Positions 18,457-27,266 of a stretch of 32,082 bases of DNA are shown one piece after another (within the stretch, counting starts at the first letter, position 1; every line of letters starts with the position of its first letter). Source of the DNA: Planctomycetaceae bacterium (GTDB lineage: Bacteria; Planctomycetota; Planctomycetia; Pirellulales; Pirellulaceae); the NCBI GenBank assembly GCA_002726245.1, contig PBSM01000004.1:1-32082 (forward strand), read 5' to 3'. A program made the position numbers and the translations under genes. The notes beneath the pieces were generated by a model that ran no database searches, was not told the DNA's origin, and saw nothing but the letters and a program-made list of their open reading frames with translations.

Positions 18457-19065
18457 TCAGCGCGACATAAACTCGATCACCATGTTGACATCGATCGGCA
18501 AGCTGATGTCGGTCGGGTCGGGAAGACCTTGGACGGTGGCTCGTAGGGTCTCGCTGTCGAAAGCGATCCAATCGGTCGGCTGAGTTTCTACCTCGGTCAT
18601 GGTGCGCTGATACAAGTGCTGCAGTTTCTCTTTCGATTTGATAGTAATCACGTCGCCCGGTCGCAGACTATAGGAAGGGCTCGTGACCTTCACGCCGTTG
18701 ACCGCAAAGTGACCATGCGTGATGCCTTGTCGAGCTTGCGGGCGAGTCTTCGTAAAGCCAGCTCGTCGAATCACGTTGTCCAATCGACGCTCGCACAAGA
18801 TCAACAACATCTCGCCCGTGTTTCCCTTCTTGGGAGCGACGCTGTTGAAGTAGCGGCGCAATTGACGTTCGCCCAGCCCGTAGTAGTGCTTGATCTTCTG
18901 CTTTTCTTTGAGAGCTGTGCCGTAGTTCGAGGGGCGACGGCCGCGTGTGTGCATGCCGGGCGGATTGTCGCGACGCTCCATAGCCCGCACTGCCCCACTG
19001 CTCTCATAGATCATGGTTCCCAGGCGACGATTGATTCGTGCTTTCGGGCCGGTGTTTCGAGCCAT
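18457..19065 (-). CDS. rpsD: 30S ribosomal protein S4
   Basis: 202 aa. S4 binds 16S rRNA early in 30S assembly and, in many bacteria, represses its own operon. MARNTGPKARINRRLG is the zinc-free form of the N-terminus. The S4 RNA-binding domain covers residues about 92-155 (CERRLDNVIRRAGF, RQGITHGHFAVNGVKVTSPSYSLRPGD). The C-terminus VNMVIEFMSR is typical. It is not next to rpsK, rpsM or rpoA, so it lies outside the alpha operon, as seen in some lineages. The upstream neighbour is a transporter ending 113 bp away. Confidence 0.96.
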   Translation of the reverse strand: MARNTGPKARINRRLGTMIYESSGAVRAMERRDNPPGMHTRGRRPSNYGTALKEKQKIKHYYGLGERQLRRYFNSVAPKKGNTGEMLLILCERRLDNVIRRAGFTKTRPQARQGITHGHFAVNGVKVTSPSYSLRPGDVITIKSKEKLQHLYQRTMTEVETQPTDWIAFDSETLRATVQGLPDPTDISLPIDVNMVIEFMSR

Positions 19066-19178
19066 CTAATTCCTGTCTCCGTCAGTTTCCTGCGCACTCG
19101 TTTGACGATCCGTGACCAATGTCAAACCGCACATGATCGCGAAAACGATCGCTTTGTACAAGGGGGTTCGGCTGTCGT

Positions 19179-21041
19179 TCACAGCCTCTGCGACAGAATC
19201 GCCAGGGCAGTGAAAGCCATAGCGATGGCCAGTGGACCCCCACAACGGAGGTAGTCGATCGGTCGATAGCCGCCAGGGCCCATTACCATCAGATTCGTTT
19301 GGTAGCCGATCGGGGTCGCGAACGACAGGGAGGCCGCCAATGCAATCGCTAAGATGAATGGGCGAGGATTGTGCCCGCTGACCTCCGCGACAGCAATGGC
19401 AAGAGGCAGCAGCATCGCGCAAACGGCGTTGTTGCTGATCAACTCCGTGAACACCATCGCCAGGATGTAAGTCACGGCCAGCAGCAGGTACGGGTTGGCT
19501 CCGACCACCGAAGTCAGCGTCTCGGCGATCATCCCAGCCGCTCCGCTTTCTCGGAGGGCGTGGCCAAGCCCGAGGGCTGCCGCAATAGTCACCAGAATAC
19601 GGAGGTCAAGCGCGTGCCTGCCTTCGGAAACTCGCAGACACCGTGTAACGATCATCAAGACTGCCACCGTCAGGGATGCGGCGGCCGGTGACGCCAGAGC
19701 ATCTGGGAGTAGACCAGGAATCGTACCGGCCACGAGCCATACGATCAGCACAAGCACCAGGGCTCCAGCGAGCTTCGCCTTGTCATGCCGCCGCGAGGTC
19801 TCGCCTTCGACACTGCTTACCAGATAAAAGTCACGACTGTTGCGGTAAGCGCTGACAAAATCGTCGCGTGTTTGCAGTAGAAGCGTGTCGCCGGGCTCAA
19901 GCACAATGCTGCCGACTTTGTTTGTCAAGCGAACACCATTTCGATGGATGGCAACGACCGCGGCGTTATAGAGCCGCCGGAAATTGGCTTCGCGAACGGT
20001 CTGGCCGATGAGCGGCGACGTTCTCGACAAGACAACTTCCGTGAGTCTGCGTCTATGTCTCTCCGCCGGGTGAAACTCGTAGGTCGTATCGGCGGCCGGA
20101 ACGAGGCCCGGGATCTTCTCCAGATCGACGATCGTACCCACGACTCCAGTGAAGATCAGCCGATCTCCTGCGTGAATCGTGTCGCTCGGACTGACCGGTG
20201 TAATTGTCTCACCCGCTCGATCTATCTCGATGAGAAAGAGGCCAGGCAGATGCCGCAAACCGGCGGCTTCGACGTCTTGCCCTGCGAGAGAACAGTCGGG
20301 CTGAACAAGCATCTCCACCAGATACTCACGTCGCTGATCGCCTAGTTGCTCGATCATGTCCGTGCGATCTGGCAGCAAGCGAGGGGCAATGAATATGACA
20401 AAGAGTGCTCCCACCATGGCGCAGGGCAAACCCACGGTTCCCAGTTCGAAGAGTCCCATCGGTCCAACGCGCTCGGCGAAGTTCGCTGCCTGAGCCGTAA
20501 GCCCGGGGATCGCTTGTCGCTTCGCTTGCTCGGTGAACAGAATTCCGTTCGCTACCAACGTAGTGCTCGTGCCAATCAGCGTGCAAACACCTCCGAGGAT
20601 CGCGAGATAACTGACGGGCAACAGCACGCGAGAGGGAGAGATCCGGCGAACGCGGCACCAGTCCACAACCACCGGAGCCACCATTGCCACCAAGGCTGTA
20701 TTCAAGAGGAACGCAGACGACACGATCAATGCCGGTGTCAGACGGAGGAGAGCGCCGCGTTCGGTTTCAATCGAACCAAGTAGCTTGGTCCCGAACCAGT
20801 CCATCACGCCGGAAGATCGCAGGCCGGCAGCGACAACCAATAGCGCACCGATTGTTACAACCGCCTCGTTCGCAAAGCCCTGCAACGCGTCGGCTGAGGT
20901 AATCACTCCAGTAAGCGTCACGACAAGCAAGCCAACCAGAAAAAGCAAGTCCGTCGGTGCTCCGCGCCGAACCTGAAGACCTACGAAAACGAAGGCCGTT
21001 GCGCCCAGGGCAATCCACGGGTGAAACTCCAGAGGCAGCAT
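19179..21041 (-). CDS. SLC13/DASS-type transporter with two TrkA-C (RCK_C) domains
   Basis: 620 aa inner-membrane protein. About six N-terminal membrane segments (to residue 195) include the conserved SNT-like turn LIGTSTTLVANGIL. Two cytoplasmic RCK_C/TrkA-C domains follow, at about 215-295 (LVEMLVQPDCSLAGQDVEAAGL) and 310-395 (LTEVVLSRTSPLIGQTVREANF), then a second set of membrane segments with the symmetric FTELISNNAVCAMLLPLAIA and the closing NLMVMGPGGYRPIDYLRCGG. Proteins of this shape are sodium-coupled anion carriers for sulfate or dicarboxylates, with the RCK domains probably gating. The substrate cannot be told. It starts from a 410-bp divergent intergenic region and may be co-transcribed with rpsD. 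Confidence 0.88.
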   Translation of the reverse strand: MLPLEFHPWIALGATAFVFVGLQVRRGAPTDLLFLVGLLVVTLTGVITSADALQGFANEAVVTIGALLVVAAGLRSSGVMDWFGTKLLGSIETERGALLRLTPALIVSSAFLLNTALVAMVAPVVVDWCRVRRISPSRVLLPVSYLAILGGVCTLIGTSTTLVANGILFTEQAKRQAIPGLTAQAANFAERVGPMGLFELGTVGLPCAMVGALFVIFIAPRLLPDRTDMIEQLGDQRREYLVEMLVQPDCSLAGQDVEAAGLRHLPGLFLIEIDRAGETITPVSPSDTIHAGDRLIFTGVVGTIVDLEKIPGLVPAADTTYEFHPAERHRRRLTEVVLSRTSPLIGQTVREANFRRLYNAAVVAIHRNGVRLTNKVGSIVLEPGDTLLLQTRDDFVSAYRNSRDFYLVSSVEGETSRRHDKAKLAGALVLVLIVWLVAGTIPGLLPDALASPAAASLTVAVLMIVTRCLRVSEGRHALDLRILVTIAAALGLGHALRESGAAGMIAETLTSVVGANPYLLLAVTYILAMVFTELISNNAVCAMLLPLAIAVAEVSGHNPRPFILAIALAASLSFATPIGYQTNLMVMGPGGYRPIDYLRCGGPLAIAMAFTALAILSQRL

Positions 21042-21452
21042 GCGGATCTTGTTGTCTTGAGTTGTTAGAACGTTTAGATTTCATGGGTTATCGCGTCAAT
21101 CCTACCTCAACTCGACCCAAAGATCATTAACATTACAATAATAGTAATCTTTTGGCCTGGCCGCACCGGTGACATAAACCGGATCAATGCTAACTTCGAG
21201 AATGTCAGCCTGAATTCGCTCGTCGATCGATAACGACCTCTGTTCTCTATGTTTTCTAGTCAAGCGTCAATTGCCTAACGCACGAATTCGTGCAACTCCG
21301 ATGGTTACTGTGTGCCCGACAGAACTCCGTTAGATCAGTCAGGCACTGTGGAAGGGTGCTCCCCAATGGTTGAGCCGCCCCTATGGACATGGAGTGAGGA
21401 ACGCGTCGTAGCGCGATCCATCGTTAGGATTCTTTCAGGAGGAAAACGCGAA
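21042..21452. other. Divergent intergenic region with palindromes
   Basis: This region separates the transporter (minus) from the acidic secreted protein (plus), so it should hold both promoters. An AT-rich patch at 21120-21150 could serve the transporter. A perfect 14-bp palindrome, GCACGAATTCGTGC, lies at 21280-21293 and is listed separately. I see no RNA gene or riboswitch that I recognise. Confidence 0.5.
21280..21293. promoter_or_regulatory. Perfect 14-bp palindrome, possible operator
   Basis: GCACGAATTCGTGC is its own reverse complement and lies about 160 bases before the start of the acidic secreted protein. Its size fits a dimeric repressor site, but chance occurrence cannot be excluded. 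Confidence 0.3.
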
Positions 21453-22904
21453 ATGAGTCGCCCCTGTTTTGCCCTCTCGGTAATGTTGAGCTTTCTCGCT
21501 TTCTCGTTGCTCGCGGTTGAGAAGTCGCACGGAACGGATGACATTATCGCTCCGAGCCACGATCCGTCCGAGTGCGTCGTGTGCCCGCTAGCTCACGGCC
21601 CGTCATCCCAGTGCGCGAGTTTGCAGAGCGCGGATCTGTTGTGTGCGGAGTATAGCGATTACGACTACAACGATTATCGACACGACGAAGATCCCGCGCC
21701 CGCGCCCCCGCAACCTGTAGGTCTCGACGCGCCGGACACTGCGACCGATGACGAGTACTTCGCGGAGTACGATTGGTATGGCGAAGACGTTGTAGACGAC
21801 TCCGAGGAATCCGTCGCACCTGACCCTCTAGCGAGCGACAAGTCGGCCGCGATGGATACCGACGTCTCTTCTGATCTGGATGATCTCTTCGACGATTCTT
21901 TCGAAGACGACGCCTACAGCGCAGATGAGAATGCCGAGGCGATGGTGGACGAGTTCGGCGATGCGGAGTCGTATGAGGCTTTGGCGGAAGGTGATCACCC
22001 GGACACTGAAGTCGAGTACGAAGACGTCGAGTATTACAGCGGCTATGAGTCGTACGAAGACGTCGCAGAAGCCGAAGATTGGGTGAATGACGTTGATGCC
22101 GAAGCTCTCGCCAGGGAGGCCGAAGCCCTGGCGACGGAGAATGATTCGGAAGTCATCGACTGCTTCGAGGGCTATGATTCCTACGAAGAGTTCATGCAAG
22201 CAGAAGAGGCTGCGGCAATTGCGATCGATGAAGCGTCGATACCCGCTGTCGAAGATGCAGACGTCGAGAGCGAGTGGGCGGGCGAGGAATACGGTTACTA
22301 TGGGGATTACGAAGAGAACATCGAGGAGTACGAGTTCGACGCGTCTCAGGTAGCTGCCTCGACTGACAGCATCGACCTGGCGGCAGAAGAGTCGCTCCAG
22401 ACCGGCTACGACGATGCGTACGATGACGCAATGAACTCGGAAGAGAGCGAGGTGCCGGCGGCGGTCGAAGACTCATCGACTGACGAGAGCGAGACCATCT
22501 ATGACGAGTACGAATCGTTCTACGATGCCTATGATGGGCTATATAACTTCGAGGCTGATGAGAACGACTACACGGACGCAGATCGTCACCTCGGCCCAGT
22601 GATCGCGGAGTTTGAGGCTGCCGAGACGACATCGCTCGAAGAGTTGGCGGCCGATGTCATCCACTCGGTGATGGAAGATCTGGGGGCGGCAAGCCCGCTC
22701 GCGCCTCCGTACGGCTGCGAATGGGATTGTGAAGCTGAGTATCGGGCTGAGCCATCAGAGAGCCCCTCGATGATATTGAGTGCGGCGCAAGGCCTGGACA
22801 ACGCGGCACTTGCGTTGCAGGGTGCGGCCGACTTGTTGCGGCGGATTGCGTCCGGCAGCAGCCCGCTGCTAGGCCGAGCCCCAGCGGAAGAAGTCGCTCG
22901 CTGA
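21453..22904 (+). CDS. Highly acidic, Tyr-rich secreted protein of unknown function
   Basis: 483 aa from the ATG at 21453. That start has AGGAGG nearby and a signal peptide (MSRPCFALSVMLSFLAFSLL, then AVEKSHG). The upstream in-frame start would bury the signal. Residues about 40-430 are low-complexity and dominated by Asp, Glu, Tyr, Ser and Ala, with many DYD, EYE and YESYED-type clusters and short recurring units (GYESYEDVAEAED, GYDSYEEFMQAEE). Two CxxC-like pairs occur (ECVVCP, CEWDCE). The C-terminal 50 residues are different: a predicted amphipathic helix (LDNAALALQGAADLLRRIAS). No known domain is recognised. A terminator follows at 22934. The composition suggests an extended, strongly anionic cell-surface or periplasmic protein that could bind cations. 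It lies in tandem with the VWA gene downstream. Confidence 0.75.
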   Translation: MSRPCFALSVMLSFLAFSLLAVEKSHGTDDIIAPSHDPSECVVCPLAHGPSSQCASLQSADLLCAEYSDYDYNDYRHDEDPAPAPPQPVGLDAPDTATDDEYFAEYDWYGEDVVDDSEESVAPDPLASDKSAAMDTDVSSDLDDLFDDSFEDDAYSADENAEAMVDEFGDAESYEALAEGDHPDTEVEYEDVEYYSGYESYEDVAEAEDWVNDVDAEALAREAEALATENDSEVIDCFEGYDSYEEFMQAEEAAAIAIDEASIPAVEDADVESEWAGEEYGYYGDYEENIEEYEFDASQVAASTDSIDLAAEESLQTGYDDAYDDAMNSEESEVPAAVEDSSTDESETIYDEYESFYDAYDGLYNFEADENDYTDADRHLGPVIAEFEAAETTSLEELAADVIHSVMEDLGAASPLAPPYGCEWDCEAEYRAEPSESPSMILSAAQGLDNAALALQGAADLLRRIASGSSPLLGRAPAEEVAR

Positions 22905-22933
22905 GACAGAAACGCGGCGTTTGAATAGTAATC

Positions 22934-22976
22934 AGCGGTGGCCGGGAGCATTCTGGCCACCGCTGCTTCGTTTCTT
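22934..22976 (+). terminator. Rho-independent-type terminator after the acidic protein gene
   Basis: AGCGGTGGCC (22934-22943) and GGCCACCGCT (22955-22964) form a perfect 10-bp stem with an 11-base loop, followed by a T-rich tail (GCTTCGTTTCTT). It lies 30 bases after the stop at 22904. It separates the acidic protein gene from the VWA gene transcriptionally. Confidence 0.75.
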
Positions 22977-23005
22977 GGATGAAGAAACGCTCGCGAGATG
23001 GGGGC

Positions 23006-23011
23006 TATAAT
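23006..23011 (+). promoter_or_regulatory. Candidate -10 box
   Basis: TATAAT is a perfect -10 hexamer, about 30 bases after the terminator and 189 bases before the VWA start. No good -35 lies at 16-18 bp spacing, so the call is weak. Confidence 0.3.
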
Positions 23012-23017
23012 CACATG

Positions 23018-23170
23018 CGCAGCTTCCCAAGGCCGTACAAATTGCTGGATTTTCGGTAGCGTTTACGGCCGGACCTGAATAGAATAAGCACATCCGGCCA
23101 TCTACTTGCGCCGAAACAAGTCTTGAGCAAGGCAGGGCTCTGTCTACCGGAACAGAGGGAGCCCTTTTTG
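23018..23170 (+). ncRNA. Structured leader or small RNA candidate upstream of the VWA gene
   Basis: Between the candidate -10 box and the VWA gene lies about 150 bases that can fold. GGCCGGA (near 23069) pairs with TCCGGCC (near 23092). The 3' end is a terminator-type hairpin, AGGGCTC (23134-23140) with GAGCCCT (23159-23165) and alternative inner CTCTGT/ACAGAG pairing, followed by five T. A hairpin plus U-tract 30 bases before a start codon suggests either an attenuator or riboswitch-like leader, or a separate small RNA. I recognise no known riboswitch core. Confidence 0.35.
23134..23169 (+). terminator. Intrinsic terminator-like hairpin before the VWA gene
   Basis: AGGGCTC...GAGCCCT with a T5 tract. 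The overlapping CTCTGT/ACAGAG pairing gives two competing folds. It is too far from the acidic protein gene (230 bases, beyond its own terminator) to be that gene's main stop signal. Confidence 0.55.
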
Positions 23171-23199
23171 ATATCACCTTTACGGTGGGAGTTTTCACT

Positions 23200-26100
23200 A
23201 TGTCAAGACGCGGTACGTTACTTGCGTTGACGCCCCTTCTTACTTTGGCATGTGCGGTTTCCGTGATGCCAGGTCCCTCTTTCGCTGCCGAATCGCGGCT
23301 CGCGACTTTTAGGACAGCGACCGGCGAGGATTACTTCGCCCTCAGCCTGTCAGCGAACGCGGCATTGCCCGCAACGGAGGCACAAGATGTCGTTGTGTTG
23401 TTCGACACATCGGCGAGTCAAACTGGCATCTACCGAGACGACGCCTTGTCTGCGTTGGAATCGATGCTTGATGCGTTTGGCGAACGCGACCGAGTGAAGC
23501 TAGTCGCGGTGGATCTGAATGCCATTCCGCTGACCAAAGGTTTCGTTGGCGCGAACAGCGCGGAGATGCGACAGGCTCTTCGCAAGTTGGAAGAGCGTGC
23601 ACCGCTCGGTTCGACCGACATGATCGGGGCAATGCGTGGCGCGGCGGAGAGCTTTGCTCCGGCGGAAGGCAACCCTCGCGTTGCCGTTTACATCGGAGAT
23701 GGCGTTAGCCGTGGCAACGTGATCGAGAGTCGAGAGTTCGAAGAACTCATGAAGGATCTCGTGGCTCAACGAGTGGCTGTGTCTAGCTACGCCATTGGCC
23801 CGCAGCGTAACGCCCAGTTGTTGGCAACCCTGGCCAACCACACCGGCGGCATGTTGCTTGTCGATACCGATGAAAACACTGGCCAAGAGGCTGGTATGGC
23901 GATGGCAGTCGCGGCGCGTGGCACGGTCCTCTGGCCCGTCGCAGCCAAGCTGCCCGCTGCATTCCAGGAAGCTTATCCAAAGATGATGCCGCCTTTGCGG
24001 GCTGATCGTGATTCGATCTTGGTCGGTCGCATCTCAGGCAAAGGACCCCACGATGTCGCGATCACTTACGAGGCCGCTGGCAAGCGAGTCGTGCAGATCT
24101 GGAAGCTATCAAGTGAAAGATCCAGTCCAGATTTTGGCTTCCTCCCGGAGCTTGTTGACAAGGCTCGGACGGACGCCGGTGTTCATCTGCCGACCGTTGG
24201 ATCAGCGGGCTTGCGCGAAGTAGCCGTGATGATGACAACAAGGGCCGAGCAATTGGCCGAACTGGGCGGACATGCGCTGCGGACCGGCGACATCAACGGT
24301 GCGAGGACGGCTGCCTCGGCTGCTATCTCCCGGGATCCGGCCAACCCCGAAGCTCTGGCTCTTCAAGGCGCGATCGACAAATACCACGGGTCTCCAGCCG
24401 GGATCACGGAAGAGCTGAAGCTCGTCAATCTGCAAGAATCAGCCGTGTCGGACAGCGATATCGTTCGAGAGTTTGCAGATGGCGAGGGCGGTCTCCTCGA
24501 TCGGGTGGAAGCAGCAAAACGAGTTCAGTCTGAAGCGTTACAAGCCGAAGTCGAGACCGGTTTGTCTGAAGCACGGGGCAAGATGGGACGCAATCCGCAG
24601 GACGCTGTCCAGGCTCTGAAGATCCTTTTGGAGCGAGTCAGAGTCGAGCCTGATCTCGGAGCCGATGTTCGTTCGCAACTTCAACAGCGTATACAAGCCA
24701 CCATTCGTCAGGCCGGCAGAGTTCGAGTGGAAGTCGAAGCGAGTCTTGCTAATGCCGAAGAGAGCAAAGCTGCGGCCATCGAAGCCGAACGAATGCTAGA
24801 AGAGGTTGCTCGCAAGCGGACGAAGATTAAGCAGTTGCTCGACCGCTTCAACTCGCTCATTGACGAACAGAAGTACTTTTCTGCCGAGGTGGACGTTGCC
24901 GAGCAAGTTGAAATGCTAGAGCCTCATTCGCCGACGGGTCGCGTGGCCGTGTGGAACGCAAGAAATCTGAAGAACCAAATCGATTTGGCGCGGTTCCGGG
25001 ATCAACGACACAAGAACTTCGTCGATGTCATGTACAACGTCGAGAAAGCGGCGATGCCCTTCCCCGACGAGCCCCCAGTACTCTATCCGGACCCGTCGGT
25101 TTGGGAGCAACTCACGTTGCGGCGAAAGAAGTACGCTTCGGTTGACTTGGCCGGCAAAGCTGGTTCGGCGGAGGAACGTATCGGCCGCGCGCTGGATGGC
25201 GAAGCCACGTTTGATTACCTCGAGCAGCCTTTCAGCGAAGTCATCGATGACATCAGATTCACCTATAAGATTCCGATCGTCCTCGACAACAAGGCATTGG
25301 GCGACTTCGGCATCGATACAGCGACACCAGTCAACAGCGATCTGAAGGGCGTCAGTCTTCGTTCGGCGCTACGTCTCCTTCTGGACGAGATGGAGCTGAC
25401 CTACATCGTCCGCGACGAAGTTATGAAGATCACGACACCGGAAGAAGCTGAATCGCAGCTCATCACGAAGGTTTACCCCGTCGGTGACTTGGTCATCCCG
25501 ATCATCTCCGGCGGCGGCCAATTCGGTGGCGGTGGTGGTGGCGGCGGCTTCGGCGGCGGCATGGGTGGCGGCGGCGGCGGCATGGGTGGCGGTGGCTTCG
25601 GTGGTGGTGGTGGCGGCGGCGGCGGCTTCGGCGGCGGTGGCGGCGGCTTCGGTGGCGGCGGCGGTTTCGCCGTTGGCGATGAACTGTCACTTGGCGTGAA
25701 GAAAGCACCTGCTAAACCAACTCCCAAGGCACCGATTGCGATCAAGCGATCTGTTTTGCGAGCGGCTCCAGAAGCTATCAAGGTCAAACGGCAAAGTGGT
25801 GACACGGTTTACCGAGCTTGGGACAAGTACTTTGCCGGCCAAAAGAACCTGGCGGCGGCTGACCGCATCTTGCACGATCGGCAGGTTCGCGAGACCGTTC
25901 GGCAGTTGAAGTCGGACGCGCAGATTTATCTCAACAAGGACGATGGCCGTGGCGCGAAGGCCAAGTTTGATGAGCTTATAATCCTCATTCAGTCGGCGCT
26001 GCGTCACAGCCACGGCCAGCCCTGGATGTATGAAGCGATGTCACTCGCGATGTTGGCAAATGATGCCCCGGAATCGGAGATCGAGCGGGCGTTGATGTCC

Positions 26101-27258
26101 GCGGTTGACCTCAGCAGAAGTGAGGAAGAGATCTTCTACGTGGCATCGTACATGTCACGGTTGGGTTTGGATGAACGAGCCTTGAAGATCCTTCAAGACA
26201 TTTCTGCCACTAACCCGATGCGTCCCGAGCCTTATGTCAAAGGGATGGCGATTGCCGAGAGGATCAAAGACGAAGAGGGCTTGAAATGGGCCTGCGTTGG
26301 CATTCTCAGCCAGGCATGGGAAGGAGAGCATCGCAAGATCGAGCAACGGGCGGCGCGCTTAGCGAAGTCGTTACTGAATCAACTGCAGGAAGAGAAGCGT
26401 GGCCCCGAGGCAGACGCGTTTCTTGCGAAGCTGAACGACGCCGTCATGCGTGATCTGGTCATTAAGGTGACATGGACAGGCGACGCCGATGTCGATCTGC
26501 TGGTTGAAGAACCGGCCGCGACCGTTTGCTCGTTGCGAAATCGCCGCACCACGGCCGGCGGTGTGATGCTAGGCGATTCCTATTCGCATAGCGGCGGTGA
26601 GACTTTGGACGGTTACTCCGAAGTCTACGTTTGCCCGAAGGGATTCGTCGGTCAATACCGCATGTTTCTTCGCAACGTATGGGGACAGGTCACTTCGGGG
26701 AAGGTAACGGTTGAAGTGTGGACCAACTACGGGACCGATCACCAAACCTACGGCAAGCAACAGATCCCGCTGGGCGAGAAGGACGCCGTTGTCAATCTGG
26801 ATTTGAAAGAGGGAAGGCGAGTTGAGCCTTTAGAGGAAGAGAAGATTGCAACGATCGATCGCGGGCGTCTTGATGTTGGGCGAGCGATCTTGGCCCAGCA
26901 ACTCCAGGGATTCAGCGATTCCAGCAGCCTACGCGACTATGCTCTCTCGGTTAGCCGTGCTGCGCGAGAAGGGCGAATCGACCCTCGTATTTTCGGTCGC
27001 CGCGGAGCCGTTGGCTTCCGTCCACAGATCCAAATCTTCCCTGAAGGTAACCAGATGAACGCGATGGCGATCATTGACGCCAGCCGCCGTTATGTGCGGT
27101 TCACGCTTCTCGGCTCAGCGCCAATCGCATCGGGAATCACCAACGTCGATACTTTCAACTTCGTCACTGGCCAAGGAGGCGCACAAGGTGGTGGTGGTGG
27201 TGGTGGTGGTGGTGGTGGCGGCTTCGGCGGCGGTGGTTTCGGCGGCGGAGGAATCTAA
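23200..27258 (+). CDS. Secreted VWA-domain protein with secretin-N/STN-like, Gly-rich, helical and DUF2135-like regions
   Basis: 1352 aa from the ATG at 23200 (GGTGGGAG upstream; the in-frame GTG 15 bases earlier overlaps that RBS). A signal peptide covers residues 1-35. The VWA domain (about 60-235) has an intact metal site: D69-T-S71-A-S73, the GSTDMIG Thr, and the YIGDG Asp. Residues 340-620 are helical and partly coiled coil. Residues about 668-768 look like a secretin short N-terminal/STN domain (ATFDYLEQPFSEVIDDI, LDNKAL, GVSLRSALRLLLDEMELTYI, ending VYPVGDLVIPI). A 55-residue Gly/Phe tract follows (770-824), then TPR-like helices (about 860-1080), a DUF2135-like beta domain (about 1086-1200, VTWTGDADVDLLVEEP, DGYSEVYVCPKGFVGQYRMFL) and a Gly-rich tail. 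It is probably periplasmic or surface-exposed and metal-dependent in its binding; the partner is unknown. It ends 8 bp from the convergent PCMT gene. Confidence 0.85.
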   Translation: MSRRGTLLALTPLLTLACAVSVMPGPSFAAESRLATFRTATGEDYFALSLSANAALPATEAQDVVVLFDTSASQTGIYRDDALSALESMLDAFGERDRVKLVAVDLNAIPLTKGFVGANSAEMRQALRKLEERAPLGSTDMIGAMRGAAESFAPAEGNPRVAVYIGDGVSRGNVIESREFEELMKDLVAQRVAVSSYAIGPQRNAQLLATLANHTGGMLLVDTDENTGQEAGMAMAVAARGTVLWPVAAKLPAAFQEAYPKMMPPLRADRDSILVGRISGKGPHDVAITYEAAGKRVVQIWKLSSERSSPDFGFLPELVDKARTDAGVHLPTVGSAGLREVAVMMTTRAEQLAELGGHALRTGDINGARTAASAAISRDPANPEALALQGAIDKYHGSPAGITEELKLVNLQESAVSDSDIVREFADGEGGLLDRVEAAKRVQSEALQAEVETGLSEARGKMGRNPQDAVQALKILLERVRVEPDLGADVRSQLQQRIQATIRQAGRVRVEVEASLANAEESKAAAIEAERMLEEVARKRTKIKQLLDRFNSLIDEQKYFSAEVDVAEQVEMLEPHSPTGRVAVWNARNLKNQIDLARFRDQRHKNFVDVMYNVEKAAMPFPDEPPVLYPDPSVWEQLTLRRKKYASVDLAGKAGSAEERIGRALDGEATFDYLEQPFSEVIDDIRFTYKIPIVLDNKALGDFGIDTATPVNSDLKGVSLRSALRLLLDEMELTYIVRDEVMKITTPEEAESQLITKVYPVGDLVIPIISGGGQFGGGGGGGGFGGGMGGGGGGMGGGGFGGGGGGGGGFGGGGGGFGGGGGFAVGDELSLGVKKAPAKPTPKAPIAIKRSVLRAAPEAIKVKRQSGDTVYRAWDKYFAGQKNLAAADRILHDRQVRETVRQLKSDAQIYLNKDDGRGAKAKFDELIILIQSALRHSHGQPWMYEAMSLAMLANDAPESEIERALMSAVDLSRSEEEIFYVASYMSRLGLDERALKILQDISATNPMRPEPYVKGMAIAERIKDEEGLKWACVGILSQAWEGEHRKIEQRAARLAKSLLNQLQEEKRGPEADAFLAKLNDAVMRDLVIKVTWTGDADVDLLVEEPAATVCSLRNRRTTAGGVMLGDSYSHSGGETLDGYSEVYVCPKGFVGQYRMFLRNVWGQVTSGKVTVEVWTNYGTDHQTYGKQQIPLGEKDAVVNLDLKEGRRVEPLEEEKIATIDRGRLDVGRAILAQQLQGFSDSSSLRDYALSVSRAAREGRIDPRIFGRRGAVGFRPQIQIFPEGNQMNAMAIIDASRRYVRFTLLGSAPIASGITNVDTFNFVTGQGGAQGGGGGGGGGGGGFGGGGFGGGGI
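25507..25670 (+). repeat. GGN trinucleotide tract coding for a Gly/Phe-rich linker
   Basis: An almost uninterrupted run of GGT/GGC codons broken by TTC and ATG, coding GGGGFGGG- and GGGMGGG-type repeats between the STN-like and helical parts of the VWA protein. Mixed GGT and GGC codons show it is not a single recent slippage event. Length variation between strains is likely, and the run is prone to assembly error. Confidence 0.85.
27181..27255 (+). repeat. GGT tract coding for the Gly-rich C-terminus
   Basis: A run that includes seven to eight consecutive GGT codons, followed by GGCTTCGGC units, at the very end of the VWA gene. The homogeneous GGT core is more slippage-prone than the inner tract. 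Confidence 0.8.
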
Positions 27259-27266
27259 GCCCGAGC

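Noticed and set aside
25507-25670. Collagen-like domain in the VWA protein
   Set aside because: The tract is poly-Gly with Phe and Met and lacks the G-x-y triplet pattern with Pro.
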